Part shown: positions 23,069-35,449 of the stretch, one piece after another
Layout of the letters: every line of letters starts with the position of its first letter
Position numbering within the stretch: the first letter of the stretch is position 1
Assembly: GCA_007570785.1 (NCBI GenBank)
Contig: ML664152.1
Location: forward strand, 5,884,683-5,948,682
Direction of reading: 5' to 3'
DNA from: Antilocapra americana
Lineage: Eukaryota; Chordata; Mammalia; Artiodactyla; Antilocapridae
DNA: 64,000 nt
Made by a program: the position numbers and the translations under genes
The notes under the pieces: model-generated
Seen by the model: the letters and a program-made list of their open reading frames with translations, nothing else
The model's database searches: none
What the model was told of the DNA's origin: nothing

Positions 23069-23263
23069 TGAAGCATAATTTTTAAAGTCAGCAGACACTC
23101 TGTATGTGTGAGTAAGCGCCTGGAAATAAGCAAGACATTCTTTGCCCTCATGAAGCTCTCCGTTTAGTTCCTTGCAGTGATGAGTCGAAAGAGACTTTAC
23201 AATTAAGGAAAAGTATTTTAACCTGTGATTGGAGTTTGTGACAATACCATTTATAAGTTATTC

Positions 23264-23656
23264 CGAACTGGAGCCCATTATCCAGAGTGAAGTAAGCCAG
23301 AAGCAAAAACAACAATACAGTATATTAACACATATATATGGAATTTAGAAAGACAGTAAGGAGAACCCAACATGCGAGACAGCAAAAGGAACGCAGATGT
23401 ATAGAATAGACTCGTGGACTCTGTGAATGAGGGAAAGGGTGGGATGATATGGGAGAATGGCATTGAAACATGTTAATTATCATATGTCTAATCAATCGCC
23501 AGCCCAGGATTGATGCTCGGGGCTGGTGCAGCGAGATTTCCCGGGGGGGAGGGAGGAGGGAGGGGGGAGGGAGGGGTTTCTGGAGGGGGAGCATATGTAA
23601 ACCCATGGTGATATCATGGCATTGTATGACAAAAACAATAAAAGGGAGGAAAAAAA
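23264..23656 (+). mobile_element. L1 3' end, truncated, with target-site duplication
   Basis: It starts in the last ORF2 codons (gagcccattatccagag step) and runs through the 3' UTR with the G-rich tract at 23540-23590, ending in an A-rich tail at 23641-23656. An 11-bp direct repeat, ataagttattc, lies at 23253-23263 and 23657-23667. Confidence 0.93.
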
Positions 23657-23999
23657 ATAAGTTATTCAATTCAAAGGCATTCACAATTGAATCTGAATTT
23701 TCTAAAATTGGTCATTGTCCTGTAATACATAAAAGTCTGTCTGTATTCTTAGAAGACAATGTTAAATATTTAGGGGCAAAGAGGCATCATCTATGTGACT
23801 TACTTTTAAATTGTAGAAGAGCAGCAAAAACAATAATATTTGCTATTAGAGATAGAAAAAGAGGAAGTGATCAGACCAAGTGGCACATTGTTATCAAGTA
23901 ACAGGGCTCAGTGCGAGGTATGCTGCACATGAAACTATCATTTTTTTAGTTTCTTTGTATTTTTTAAAAATTATAAGTTAAAAGATAATGGAGTATACA

Positions 24000-24340
24000 G
24001 CTGATGAAATGATCATTTTCAAAATAATAGACATAGAGAATAGACTTATGGACATGGGGAGAGGGAAGGAGAGGGTGAGATGTATGGAAAGAGTAACATG
24101 GAAACTTACATTACCATATGTAAAATAGATAGCCAAGGGGAATTTTTGGTATGGCTTAGGAAACTCAAAATGGGTCTCTGTTTTCAATCTAAATGGGGAG
24201 GGAGATGGGAGGGAGGTTTAAAAGGGAGGGGATATATGTATACCTAGGGCTGATTCATACTGAGGTTTGACAGAAAACAGAAAAATTCTGTAAAGCAATC
24301 ATCCTTCAATTAAAAAATAAACTAATTAAAAAATTTTGAA
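24000..24340 (+). mobile_element. L1 3' UTR, older subfamily
   Basis: The end matches the artiodactyl L1 terminus with gatatatgtatacc, a gacagaaaac step and a cttcaattaaaaaat tail. It lacks the young-subfamily ending seen at 35.8 kb. The left boundary is approximate. Confidence 0.75.
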
Positions 24341-24344
24341 ACAC

Positions 24345-26430
24345 CATTAAAAACTGTTGCTTTAGATATGGTACTACTTGCAATCATTTGATATTTTCAG
24401 AGGCGGTTATTTCCTATTTCAGAATGGTAGAACAGTTTCTGCTATATTATATGAGAATTAGGAGAGGGATGCAATTGTTAAGTATTGAAATTCTAGATTT
24501 TAGTAAAGTCTGAGAACTCACTCTTTAAGGAAAAATACCAATAAATTCAGCACATGGCCTCTTCTTAAAAACACTATTTCATCCTTTTTGCCCTGTCCCT
24601 TCACAAACCAGGTATGGGCCACTGTTCTGGAATCAGATGACCAAGTGACCCACTGGACATCTTTCCACTGAAATCACAGCTGTTCCTCTCAGAGGGCTCA
24701 TGGAGAAGGGCACCTGGGGTTTGATAAGCTCTGTCAGTCAGGCCATTTAAGGGTGGTTTAATAACCACTGGTATTTAAACACGCATCACATGTTTACACC
24801 ACATTTCCTAGTACAAAAGAGAAAACGAGAATGAAAGCAAACTGCTCTCAAGCCCCTTGGTGCCTTATGAAGAAAAAGAACAAAAAACAACTGCTTTCAT
24901 ATTCAACTGAATGTTGGTATTTTTCCATCTTTACAGTGTTAGAAAGTGCCACAGAGCGTTAGAATATGCACTGATGCAACCTGGGCTGCCTTGACTGTTG
25001 TTTATTGAAATCTCTACCGGTTTTAGGCAATGTCAAGAGGAGAAAACAAACATCGCAAAATGCCATGATGTTTTAAGCTCTGATTTTCTGATTTGGTTGG
25101 CGCCTGTGGCATTTTCTTAACTAACCCAGAGCTCTATCAACAAGCTGTGGTTAAGAGGAGTAAGTGTGAGGTGGTAAAATTAATGAGACGACGGTGGTCG
25201 TTTTCCATGAGATGGTGAAGCCCTGCACCGCTGCCTGCGTCTGTGATGCCGTAGGTGGGAGGAGGTGACTTGGGGATCGTAGACAGAGCAGGCCAGACAG
25301 CGGTGAAGGCAGAGAGCTCTCAGGTGGCCCTTCACGAGTGAGGACTAAGGCTGACCGTATTTGTTGGATTTTCTTTGTGCTTGCCACTGTTTCTCAGATA
25401 ATTTCAGAAGGGTTGCTTTTATTTTTTCAAAGGCTTTTTTTTTTTTTAAAGGAAAACGCATGTTTGCAGGCTCGTGCCCAGCTGACGCCTGTCTTTGCTT
25501 ACACACTTGTTCCCGGGTTGCCATATGGATTCTGTACACTGGCTCTTACGGCTTGGTTACCTCACAGTTTTGAGACTAAAGAGTCCAGAATTTATGGACT
25601 GTCTTTCTGTTTCCTCTTCCAATCTGTGATCCGGTTCCTGGAGAACAGTATGAATATTTTTGACTGCCCTTATGTTTTCTTCATTGTTACACACATTTTA
25701 GGATTTTTAAATTCTACTTTTAAATATGCTATTTCTCTTGTATTATCTCTAGTTTCTTCAACACACATATGCCTGGTTTTGGTCCTTAGATTGTTATTTG
25801 TTCCCAGGATTTAATTCCCTTAACCACAATGGTTACTGCACGCTGATGTCAGTAGCCCTCATATGTGTCTGGGGGCAGTAACTGGACTTCTGTCTTGACA
25901 GGGTGTCCTTAGGCACCCGCCTCTTTTCATCCTGAGGCAAACTGCATCTTAGAGATGATGTGTTATCTGAGTGAGAAGTCCTCACTGTTTCCTGCAATGC
26001 TCCATGTTCTTTGTTGTTGAGAATTATACTCTCTGCACAGGATGGATTTTAGTAGTATTAATGGCAGACAGAAGAACAGACAAAGAGAGAAAATGAGCTG
26101 AGTAAAGTAGAGAAGGATGCCAGGAAGACAGACAGGAGTGAGAGATAAAAGGAAGAGGTAGTGAGACAAAGGTAGAAGAGAGGAAGGTGGGAGCCCCATT
26201 CATGCTTGTTAGAAGTTTTGGAGGAAATGGGCAAGCACTGGGGAGGCTGGAAGCTCTCGGGTCCCTTCCCTGCTGGTCTGAGAGCTGCCACCAAGACTGT
26301 GGTTGTGCTGTGAATGGGTGTAATGGACAGATGCTACCCAAGGATGAACAGGGAGGTTAGGGCACTATTACTCCTAACGTGTGTAGCTGTAAAATAGTAT
26401 AAATTCACTTGACAAAGATGAAATATGGGG
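24345..26430. other. Unique stretch, 2.1 kb
   Basis: The largest repeat-poor block of the first half. A 158-codon plus-strand frame at 25338-25814 crosses a T-run and reads as a hydrophobic low-complexity peptide; not a credible gene. Confidence 0.55.
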
Positions 26431-26700
26431 GCTTCCCTGGGGGTCCGGTGGCTAAGACTCTTGCTCCAAATACAGGAGTCCTGGGTTTATATCTGGTCAG
26501 GGAACTAGATCCCACACTTGGTGTTGTTCAGTCATTTAGTCGTGTCCAACTCCGTGACCCCATGGACTGCAGCATGCCAGGCTTCCCTGTCCTTCACCAT
26601 TTCCTGGAGTTGACTCAAACTTATGTCCATCGACTCAAAGCTACTTGCTGTAACTAAAAGACCCTATGTGCTGAAACTAAGATCTGGTACAGCCAAATAA
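26431..26700 (+). mobile_element. CHR-2-type SINE, interrupted
   Basis: Head and body at 26431-26519 (ggcttccctgggggtccggt to ggaactagatcccacac) and tail at 26641-26700 (aagatctggtacagccaaat). A BovB end lies between them and an L1 sits in the tail. Confidence 0.88.
26520..26640 (-). mobile_element. BovB 3' terminus nested in a CHR-2 SINE
   Basis: Antisense BovB 3' end: gttgttcagtcatttagtcg, then atggactgcagcatgccagg. The CHR-2 SINE is interrupted at about 26519 and resumes at about 26641. Short acttg copies near 26516 and 26643 may be the duplication, but they are too short to be sure. Confidence 0.85.
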
Positions 26701-26715
26701 ATATATATTGTTTTT

Positions 26716-26930
26716 TTTTTTAATTTTCTTTACTTTATTGTGTTGGTTTTGCCATATAATGACATGGAACCACCATGGGTTTACATATGCTCCCTCTCCA
26801 GAACCCTCCTCCCTCCTCCCTCCTGATTCCCTCCCCCTGGGACATCTCGGTGTACCAGCCCCAAGCATCAACCCTGGGCTGGCGATTGATTTCACATATG
26901 ATAATTAACATGTTTCAACGCCATTCTCCC
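26716..26930 (-). mobile_element. L1 3' end, very short copy inside a SINE
   Basis: Antisense L1 3' UTR of about 215 bases with its T-run at the left. The 15-bp sequence atatatattgttttt occurs at 26701-26715 and again at 26931-26945, so the insertion is bounded exactly. It landed in the A/T-rich 3' tail of the CHR-2 SINE that begins at 26431. Confidence 0.93.
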
Positions 26931-26945
26931 ATATATATTGTTTTT

Positions 26946-27609
26946 AAATTTAAAAACAGATGAAATAGGCAGTGAGATTAAGTACAGATTAACAAATGGA
27001 TGACTATTTCCGTTTCTGATTAACCAAGGAGCCAGTAGCTGATGCTTCCCTAAAGATGTGACGTTATGGGAAACCTGACATCTACTTGCCCTTGGTGGAG
27101 TAAGATGACCATGGAATTATGCAACTTGAAGTACGTTCTCCTCTCCCCCTTGTCCTACAGCTCTTGAAGGTCATTAGACTTCACCATCTCTGACATTTGG
27201 GGCTCTGGAACAGAACACCATGCCTGTATTTGCAACAGCTTACAGTAATAGATGTAAAATATAGGGTGACTAGTCTGTCTACATGTGTGGTGTCTCCCAT
27301 ACGCAGCCGGTAGTGACACTGAACAGGTGTGACTGTTTGTGAAATGACAGAAATGAATGGAAATAGACTCAGTAATTTTTGTAAGATAGAGCAGAATTCG
27401 TTCAAGATAGAGTGGATGCATGAATTTCTTCTCATTTGCAATCACTGGATCAAGTTTCATTGGAAGGAGAACTGTTAGGTTGATGCTCTTGTCCAAACAC
27501 ATAGTCTCTTATTGCAAAACTACGTGACCTGCCTACTTCCCTCTTCTCATTGCAGAGAATGCCTTTCTGTGTGCAAGTCTTTTTCTCAGAAACTGAACTT
27601 CAAGTCTTG
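26946..27609. other. Unique stretch
   Basis: Nothing recognised; the minus-strand frames at 27155-27502 show no domain. Confidence 0.5.
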
Positions 27610-28140
27610 TACCTTTTACTTGAATTGATGGAGATACAGTTGATTCCCAGTGTGTTTGTTTCAGGTGTACAGCAAAGTGATTCAGCAAATACATACATAC
27701 ATACATAATATTCTTTCCCCTTTTAGGCTGCTATAAATCCCAAACTTCTAATCTTCTAATTCATCCCTCTTTCCCTTTCCTCTTTAGAAGCCATACGTTT
27801 CTTTTCTTTGACTGTGGGTCTATTATTTAGTTGTACCATTTTTGAAAATTCCACATGTAAGTGATATCATATTTATATTTCTCTCTCTGTCTTAGTATGA
27901 TAATCTCTAGGTTCATCCATGTTGCTGCAAATGGTATTACTTCATTTTTTATTGCTGAGTAGTATTCCATTATTATATATAGACCACATCTTCTTTACCC
28001 ATTCATCTGTCAGTCAGAGTCTTGACTCTTGTAGATAATGCTGCTATGAGTACTGGAGTATATGTTTCTTTTCCAGTTACAATTTTGTTCAGATTTATGC
28101 CCACATCTGGTGCCTTGAAGTTGGTGATGGGGCTGCTAAT
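27610..28140 (-). mobile_element. Old L1 3' end, antisense
   Basis: Antisense 3' UTR with the gtgtacagcaaagtgattcag step at 27664 and a short CATA run at 27690-27708. The ORF2 end is at 27890-28130, with gagtagtattccatta near 27957 marking the usual L1 core. It is diverged and 5'-truncated. Confidence 0.82.
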
Positions 28141-28535
28141 GGTTGGTAGTGAACTGTGGCTTATTTTGTGGAAGTGCAAGATCATAATTTTATCCAGTGA
28201 CGAATTATAAAATTCATAGACTCTTGGAAATGTTTGTTAGCAACATTATGAAATTTTCTGTTCTAATTTTGTTTTGCTTCACAATGTACATATGAAATTT
28301 TTGGAACTATGCTTGGGCCTTACCTTTGCTTTTGAGTGTGATTTGATGTGATCCTTCATGGAGTTCTCACTAACCAGCCACCGTATTGGAAGTGCTGCCT
28401 ATTGCCCGGGCCCACTCTTGGTCAGGTCCTCCCTGTCAAGCTGAACCCTCTGAGTTACTAGACTCTGTCATGGGGGTGTCCCAGGGCCCCCAAGAAATAA
28501 GGGACAGTCCCCACCTCTGAAGTGGGTGGAGTGAG

Positions 28536-28912
28536 ACGCTGCTGTTGTTCAGTCACTCAGTCATGTCTGACTCTTTGTGACCACGTGGACTGCAGCACGC
28601 CAGGTTTCCCCATCCTCCATTGTCTCCTGGAGTTTGCTCAAACTCATGTCCATTGAGTTGGTGATGCCATCCAACCATCTCATCCTCTGTCTCCCCCTTC
28701 TCCTTCTGCCTTCAACTTTCCTAGCATCAGCATCTTTTCCAATGAGTCAACTCTTCCCATCTTGTGGTCAAAGGATTGGAGTCTCAGCATCAGCATCAGC
28801 CCTTCCAATGAATATTCAGGCTTAATTTCCTTTAGGACTGACTGATGTGATCTCCTTGCAGTCCAAGGGACTCTCAAGAGTCTTCTCCAACACCACAGTT
28901 CAAAAATATCCA
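28536..28912 (-). mobile_element. BovB 3' end, antisense
   Basis: It begins with the gttgttcagtcactcag terminus and runs to the ccacagttcaaaa step in ORF2. The minus-strand frame shows the ELWCWRRLLRVPWTARRS segment of the BovB C-terminus (28680-28994). A short CATCAG triplication lies near 28788. Confidence 0.92.
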
Positions 28913-29589
28913 TCCTCTCAGAGTGAAAAATATAAAATCTGATGTGCTTAGTAGGCCTCAGCATGGTAGTGAGGATCTGCCTCTTTAATGTCACAGAGAG
29001 GCAGTTTTGGTAGAAGAGCCTTTGATTATTAGGAGAGTGCTAGGAAATGGTGGAGAGATGTGACACAGGCATTAGGGGCTTGACCATCTGTTCTCCTTCT
29101 AAACTCTGCTTGGTGCTTTTTTTTCTTGGAATCTATGGTTGCAAATGGCTATGCTTCAGAAAACTGAGTCCAGGGAAAGCTTTTCCCTTCCCTTTGTAGC
29201 ACATAACTCCACCAGAGCCACATCAACTTCCAAATACAGGCTGAATTTGGGGGACATGGGCAGAAACGACTTTCTCAGTAAGGACAAACTGTGATTCCTA
29301 GAGGCAGTCATCAGGGAGCTCGTCCTGACTTAGAGTTGTTTTACTGTATTCCTAAGAGCCAGTGAACACACTGCTCTTCAGAAGGCTTGTGTTGCCATCA
29401 TTCTTCCTATCAAAACGTTTTTCTGCCCATCTAAATGTCAGACTATTTGGTTAGCATATTTTAATTTGATTTAAATCAACCAGTGTTTGGGATCTTTTTA
29501 CATTTAGCCATTATAGAGTTTATTCTAATAATAGAAAGTCAGCTTTGGGGGTATTTTACCTTTCCTCTTGAGTTATAAATAGCATGTTC

Positions 29590-29782
29590 AGCAGGTAAAG
29601 AATCCTCCTGCAATGCAGGAGACCTAGGAAACATGGGTTTGATCTCTGGCTTGGAAAGACTCCCTGGAAGAGGAAATGGCAACCCACTCCAGTGTTCTTG
29701 CCTGGGCAATCCCATGGGCAGAGGAATCTGGCAGGGTCTGTGGAGGTTTCATAGAGTTGGACATGACTGAGGATGCATGCAA
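29590..29782 (+). mobile_element. Bov-tA SINE
   Basis: caggtaaagaatcctcctgc, ggaaatggcaacccactcca, and a tail ending gttggacatgactgaggatg. Confidence 0.9.
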
Positions 29783-30182
29783 ATTTCCATTTAAAGTGTG
29801 GACAAAGTGTAAAGCTCAACATATTCCATTGATCAGTTTCATTATTTATTTTCCAGAAGTTACACAAGCAATGCTTCTGTGGTTTCACAAATTGAATGAT
29901 TTAATAAATTGTATAGTAAGTACCCAAAGCTACCAATCTCCTTCCCTTCCTGATCCTGTGATCTGTGTCCCATCACTTCTCTCTACATCCACATTGAATA
30001 TCATCTCTCAGCTTAGAGTTGTTTCACTTTAGCAAACAAACAAACAAGAAAAAAACAAAAAGTTTACTCATTTTTTCACAACTGCATTTAGCAAATATGT
30101 TTCTGATCATAATGTTCCAGGGATTGGTGCTTTTGTAGAGCAGCTGTGTAAGCAGGCATCGATTCAAAATTCTAAGGAAGAG

Positions 30183-30365
30183 CTACTTCCCTGGTGGGCC
30201 AGTGTTTAAGGCCGTCTTCTAATGCAGGGGTGTGGGTTCGATCCCTAGTTGAGGGGCTAAGAGCCACATGCCTCGAGCCCAAAAAACCAAAACAAACAAA
30301 AAAAATATTGTAACAAATTCAATAAAAACCTTAGAAAATGGTCTACAACAAGAAAAAAAAAATCT
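30183..30365 (+). mobile_element. CHR-2-type SINE with long A-rich tail
   Basis: Head acttccctggtgggccagtg, then gtgggttcgatccctagttg. The distal part, aatattgtaacaaattcaat, is the complement of the sequence at 36480-36505, so both are copies of one subfamily. Confidence 0.82.
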
Positions 30366-31357
30366 GAAAAAACTCTCAAAGTGTGAGGACAAAAGGGAAG
30401 GGTTGAGGAGTACAGAGAAAGTTGGTACCTAAAGCTGTTCAAAGCACAGCTCTAACCATCTGTAAATGCAAGTTATTTTTAAAAATGGGAAAATGTACAT
30501 CAGAGGTACATGAGTTAGCCTCTATATAAAGACAGCAGTGTATAGGTAAATATGTGAACACTGTTTGCATCCTGGTCATATAGAAGAGCTGCCTGTTTTA
30601 ATGATGAATAAGACTATTTTCTGAAATCATTACCTACTATTAATAATGGTTGCTGTTATTTTAAAAAAAAAACAGCAGGGTAACACCTTTGATAAAAATT
30701 ATTTACTTTTGTGGTTAATGTTTTAGTAACAGTAGAGCAAAATATAGGCTTTGCTTCTTTGATTACTACAAGGTCAACATTTTCCATATTATATTTGGGT
30801 TAATATTTTATCAATAATACATATTTTCCCTCTTGGACAGTCACCATTTCCTTTAGCCGTATCAACAGACTCAACACTTTGGTGAGCACATGTGGTATCA
30901 GGAATATGGAAAGGCTGACTCACTTTTCCTAAGCTACTGTTTTCAGACAGTATTTGATTCTTGAATCCCGCTTTCCACTTCTTATTTGAATTAAACAGAC
31001 TTTGAACCGCTTGGTTTTTCCAGTTAAGTGAGAGGGAGCAAATAAATGGCCAAATAACCTGATGCTTTCATCTTTCCTTTAGAAAGTCCATGAGTCACCA
31101 GTTCCCATGGGCATTTTTCATGTTTATCAGTGAAGCTCGGGGCAGTCGTGGGTTCTAGAACATGGTGGCAAAACTTCCAACCAAGAATCTCATTAGCTGG
31201 AATGCTCATTCTTTATTGCTTGTCTGAAAAATCAGATGCCGTAGGTGTTGCCACTGCCCAGTACACAGGAGCCTGGCTGTTGAAAATGGCAATGGATAAG
31301 AAGCCTTGACCCTGTTCATTTGTCTTGGAGATTAACAGTGTAGTTTATAAAATTGGT
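30366..31357. other. Unique A/T-rich stretch
   Basis: Nothing recognised. The same is true of 28913-29589 and 29783-30182. Confidence 0.5.
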
Positions 31358-31370
31358 TACATATTTTTTT

Positions 31371-32121
31371 TGTTTGTTTTATTTATTTTTTTTTTATTAT
31401 TGTTTTTGCCATACATTGTCATGATATCACCATGGGTTTACATATGCTTCCCCTCCGGGTCCCCCCTCCCTCCTCCCTCCCCCCGGGAAATCTCGCTGCA
31501 CCAGTCCCCAGCATCAATCCTGGGCTGGCGATTGATTAGACACATGACAATTAACATGCTTCAATGCCCTTCTCCCATCTCATCCCACCCTTACCCTCAT
31601 CCACAAAGTCCACAAGTCTATTCTATACATCTGCGTTCCCTTTGTTGTCTCCCATGTTGGGTTCTCATTACTGTCTTTCTAAATTCCATATATATGTGTT
31701 AATATACTGTATTGTTGTTTTTGCTTCTGGCTTACTTCACTCTGGATAATGGGCTCCATTAATCTCAAAAATTTACAAACAACTCCTGCAGCTCCATTCT
31801 AGAAAAATAAACAACCCAATTAAAAAGTGGGCCAAAGAACTTAACAGACATTTCTCCAAGGAAGATATAAAAATGGCTAACAAACACATGAAAAGATGCT
31901 CAACATCACTCATTATCAGAGAAATGCAAATCAAAACTACAATGAGGTACCACTTTACACCAGTCAGAATGGCTGCCATCCAAAAGTCTACAAGCAATAA
32001 ATGCTGGAGAGGATGTGGAGAAAAGGGAACCCTCTTACACTGTTGGTGGGAATGCAAACTAGTACAGCCACTATGGAAAACAGTGTGGAGGTTCCTTAAA
32101 AAGCTGCAAATAGACCTGCCA
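31371..32121 (-). mobile_element. L1 retrotransposon, 5'-inverted (twin-primed), young
   Basis: The 3' end faces left: T-run, then L1 3' UTR and the last ORF2 codons on the minus strand to about 31760. An ORF2 piece on the plus strand follows from 31761 to 32121 (peptide with [22 protein letters not shown] and [17 protein letters not shown]). About 330 bases of consensus ORF2 between the two pieces are missing. A 13-bp duplication, tacatattttttt, flanks it at 31358-31370 and 32122-32134. The minus-strand target reads TTTT/AAAA, the preferred L1 endonuclease site. It is non-autonomous debris, with no catalytic domain. Confidence 0.93.
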
Positions 32122-32134
32122 TACATATTTTTTT

Positions 32135-33025
32135 AAAAGCAAGCATGCAGCACTTGAGTTACAAAGCTTTCCCAGTAAACCTTTAAAGAGTCTTAAAAGA
32201 AGCACAAGCTAGTTAAGAGTATTATATTCAATTGATACTTAACCGTGGATAATTTTGTATCTTATTATTTTAATGGTTCTTTGCATCATTTTAAACATTT
32301 TTCTGAATGAAAATGAGCCAAATATAGCTACTTTGCTCATTTCAGAGACAGACTTTGATGAACAGAGTTATTGGCGAAGTGTTAGAAGCCAAGAATGCTG
32401 GTATCGCCACACACAGAGGCACTGGCGATGGGACTTTAAGTGAGGGGCACTGCATGTCACCATCATTAACAATTCCCTGAGTGATTCTACATGATGAGCT
32501 AAGATCCCTCAAAGAGCAATTTAATCGGCAGGTTGGAAGCTCCAAGCTTCTGACAGCCACCTCGTTCCTTAGCAACAGCCTGTTCTCTGGGTAACGTGAG
32601 GCTTCCTGTAAACAGGTGGGAAAATTAAAGAGAAAACTAATCATAGCATTAGCCATTTAGAGGTGTTCTCTGGAACTCCCTGAGACAGAATTTACAGAAG
32701 CAACAAGTGGTGGCAAAGGGGTTGAGCAAGGTCTGAGAGAGGGAAGTTTTCTTGGAATTTACCAGACTTTTTTCTCAGAATATTATGAGTGAATTCTAAG
32801 CATCTCTAGACTTTTCCTAGTTGAATAGTAAATAAACCAGTTAAAAATAACTGGGAGGAAGATGCATCCTGTGAGAATACTACAGGAAAAGATAATAGTT
32901 GTTTCCCTCTGCTACCTGTACAGAGTCGGGTGACGAAACATTATGATTTGAAAACTGAGATGATATTCCGACAGCTTCTGGACTCAGTTGCCCCTACCGG
33001 TTTGGGTTTAGATGTTCTCTGGGAT
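32135..33025. other. Unique stretch
   Basis: Nothing recognised. Confidence 0.5.
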
Positions 33026-33268
33026 TGTGCATGCTTGCCAAGTCACTTAAGTTGTGTCCGACTCTTTGCAACCTCATAGACCGTAGCCCCCCAGGCTCCT
33101 CTGTCCATGGGATTCTCCAGGCAAAAATACTGGAGTGGGTTGCCACTTCCTTCTCCAGGGGATCTTCCTGACCCAGGATTGAATCCACAGATCTCACATC
33201 TGACTCTTGTGTAGAGTGATAGGTTCTTGGCAAGCAGGTTCTCTACAACTAGCCCCACATGGGAATCC
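33026..33268 (-). mobile_element. Bov-tA SINE
   Basis: Antisense: aagttgtgtccgactctttg, ggattctccaggcaaaaata. Extra sequence lies near the head (33210-33250), and it ends cacatgggaatccc. Confidence 0.88.
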
Positions 33269-33304
33269 CGTGATGTTGGCCTAGATCCATTTCCACTGGT
33301 TCCT

Positions 33305-33640
33305 CTAAGCCAATTTTTTTTTAATTGGAGTCTAATTCCTTTACAATGTTGTGTTAGTTTCTGATGTACAACAAAGTGAGTCAGCTGTGCATATATCCCT
33401 AACTCTGTCAATTCGTTACACGCTCCCCTTTCCCCCAGCCCGCATGCACATTTCCTTTCTCTGTGTTTGCATTGCTATTCCTGCCTGCAAACGAGGTCAT
33501 CTGGACCATTTTTCTAGATTCCGTATATATGCATTAATGCACAGTATCTATTTTTTTCTTTCTCACTTACTTTACTCTATAAAGTGGTCCAAGTTCATTC
33601 CTTTTCATGGCTGAGCAATGTCCTTGTCAGGGTTGTCTCA
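33305..33640 (-). mobile_element. L1 3' end, antisense, truncated
   Basis: T-run at 33317, then antisense 3' UTR with gatgtacaacaaagtgagtca and the tctagattccgtatatatgc step near 33512. It ends within the ORF2 terminus at about 33635. Confidence 0.85.
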
Positions 33641-33955
33641 AAGCTTTCCTGTTAAGTTAACTACCTATGAAATGAGCAAACAGGGTTTGAGAGGTGGTTG
33701 CAACCACAAAGCCACATCTTGACCTGGGTCTTAACTTCCAGCGGGCACAAGCCTCTGTCTTAACTGGAATCTTCTGAGTCACATGGCACCAGGAGACCGC
33801 ATAACCACTCTTGGGTGTCTCCTTCGGAGGAAGCCATGAAAGCCAGTATGACATATATTGGTAACTTCCACTGGATTTTACATTTAAGTAATGCCATTTT
33901 CTAACAAGAAAATAATACATGTTTCCTTTTAGAGAGTTTCTAATAGAGAAATAGT

Positions 33956-34368
33956 TCAGTTCAGTTTAGCTCAGGTGCTCAATCATGTCTGACTCTTTGC
34001 AACCCCATGGACTGCAGCACGCCAGGCTTTCCTGTCCATCACCAACTCCTGGAGTTCACACAAACTCATATCTATTGAGTCGTTGATGCCATCCAACCGT
34101 CTCATTCTCTGTCATCCTCCTCTCTCGCCTTCAATCTTTCCCAGTGTCAGGGTCTTTTCAAATGAGTCAGCTCTTCCCATCAGGTGGCCAAAGTATTGGA
34201 GTTTCAGCTTGAATATCAGTCCTTCCAATGAACATTCAGACTCTCTCAAGAGTCTTCTCCAACACCACAGTTCAAAAGCATCAGTTCTTCAGTGCTCAGC
34301 TTTCTTCGTGGTCCAACTCTCACATCCATACATGACTACTGGAAAAACAATAGCCTTGACTAGATGGA
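33956..34368 (-). mobile_element. BovB 3' end, antisense
   Basis: Antisense copy starting with tcagttcagtttagctcagg, the complement of the terminal CTGAACTGA repeat, and ending near the agccttgactagatgg step. It is truncated inside the ORF2 C-terminus. Confidence 0.92.
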
Positions 34369-34757
34369 ATATTTAGAGAAATATTTAAAGGAAAATAAAG
34401 AGCACTGTAATTTTAATCCCCTAGAGATAATTATTCAGGGACTCTGTGTTGCCTAATTCCAAGAGGGGATTCAGATTTATATAGAACACAGTGTGGAGGA
34501 TGGCCTTGGACTTAGGCAGCTCAGGAATCTGAGTCTCCACTACCAGTGATGGGCTGTGCTTTGTGAGTTTTTCCATAGCCTTTCTGTAGTTTTTCTTTTT
34601 CTTTACAAAATTAGCATTGAGTGGTATTGTCAGTGTAAAGCTTGCTTTTTTCCCCATCTTTTTTTCATTTATAGGAGAGATTTATTTGAAGAAATATTGC
34701 AACATATAAAAACTACATAAAGTCTTAACTTCAACTCATATAGTGGTAAATTTGTTA

Positions 34758-34938
34758 TGGGCTTCTCTGGTGGCTCAGCTGGTAAAGAATCATCCTGCAA
34801 TGCAGGAGGCCAAGGTTTAGTCCCTGGATCAGGAAGATACCCTGGAGAAGGAAATGGCAACCCACTCCAGTTTCTTGCCTGGCAAGTCAGTTGGATGGAG
34901 GAGCCTGGTGGTCTGCAGTCTATCAGCTACAAGAGTAA
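34758..34938 (+). mobile_element. Bov-tA SINE
   Basis: gggcttctctggtggctcag to a damaged tail at ctatcagctacaagagt. The head and body are well preserved. Confidence 0.9.
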
Positions 34939-35449
34939 AAACTTTCAAATCCAGAATGGACAAGGAATGGACAAAGCCTTGGCTGATATGAAGCTCTGCT
35001 CTGAGATTTGCCTATCAACTAATTTGACTCAGTGATCAAACTGTGCAATACTTTTTTATTTTTTATCTCTGAATGTAATGCCTATTGACCAAGGCATTTC
35101 ACATCAAGAATTCTGCTTGCTGTGAGAGGTGAACTGTTCACATGAGGAAGGGCTGAGACAAGAAAAGTGTTGGGACTTGAGAGGAAGCAGTGAGGGATGA
35201 AAGCAGAGCTGGAGGTCTCCTGTCCAGCTGAGTCCTTGTGGCCATTACCATGGCCATGACCTAAGTCCTGGTGTCCACTTGGCCTTGGAGTCAGCCTGCT
35301 TCCCCTCTCCTATCCTCTCTTCTTCTCTTTCCTTTCCTCCTTATTCCATTCCTGGGATGCATGAGCTTCTGAAGCTGACCAGACGCCACAGGGAGGGGAG
35401 AAGTCTGGATCCTGTGGGTTTATTACCAGATACACTTAAGAGCTGTTCT

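Noticed and set aside
25338..25814. 158-codon plus-strand open frame, hydrophobic
   Set aside because: It crosses a long T-run, is made of Phe/Leu-rich low-complexity sequence, has no recognisable domain and no splice signals that fit. Best explained by T-rich DNA.
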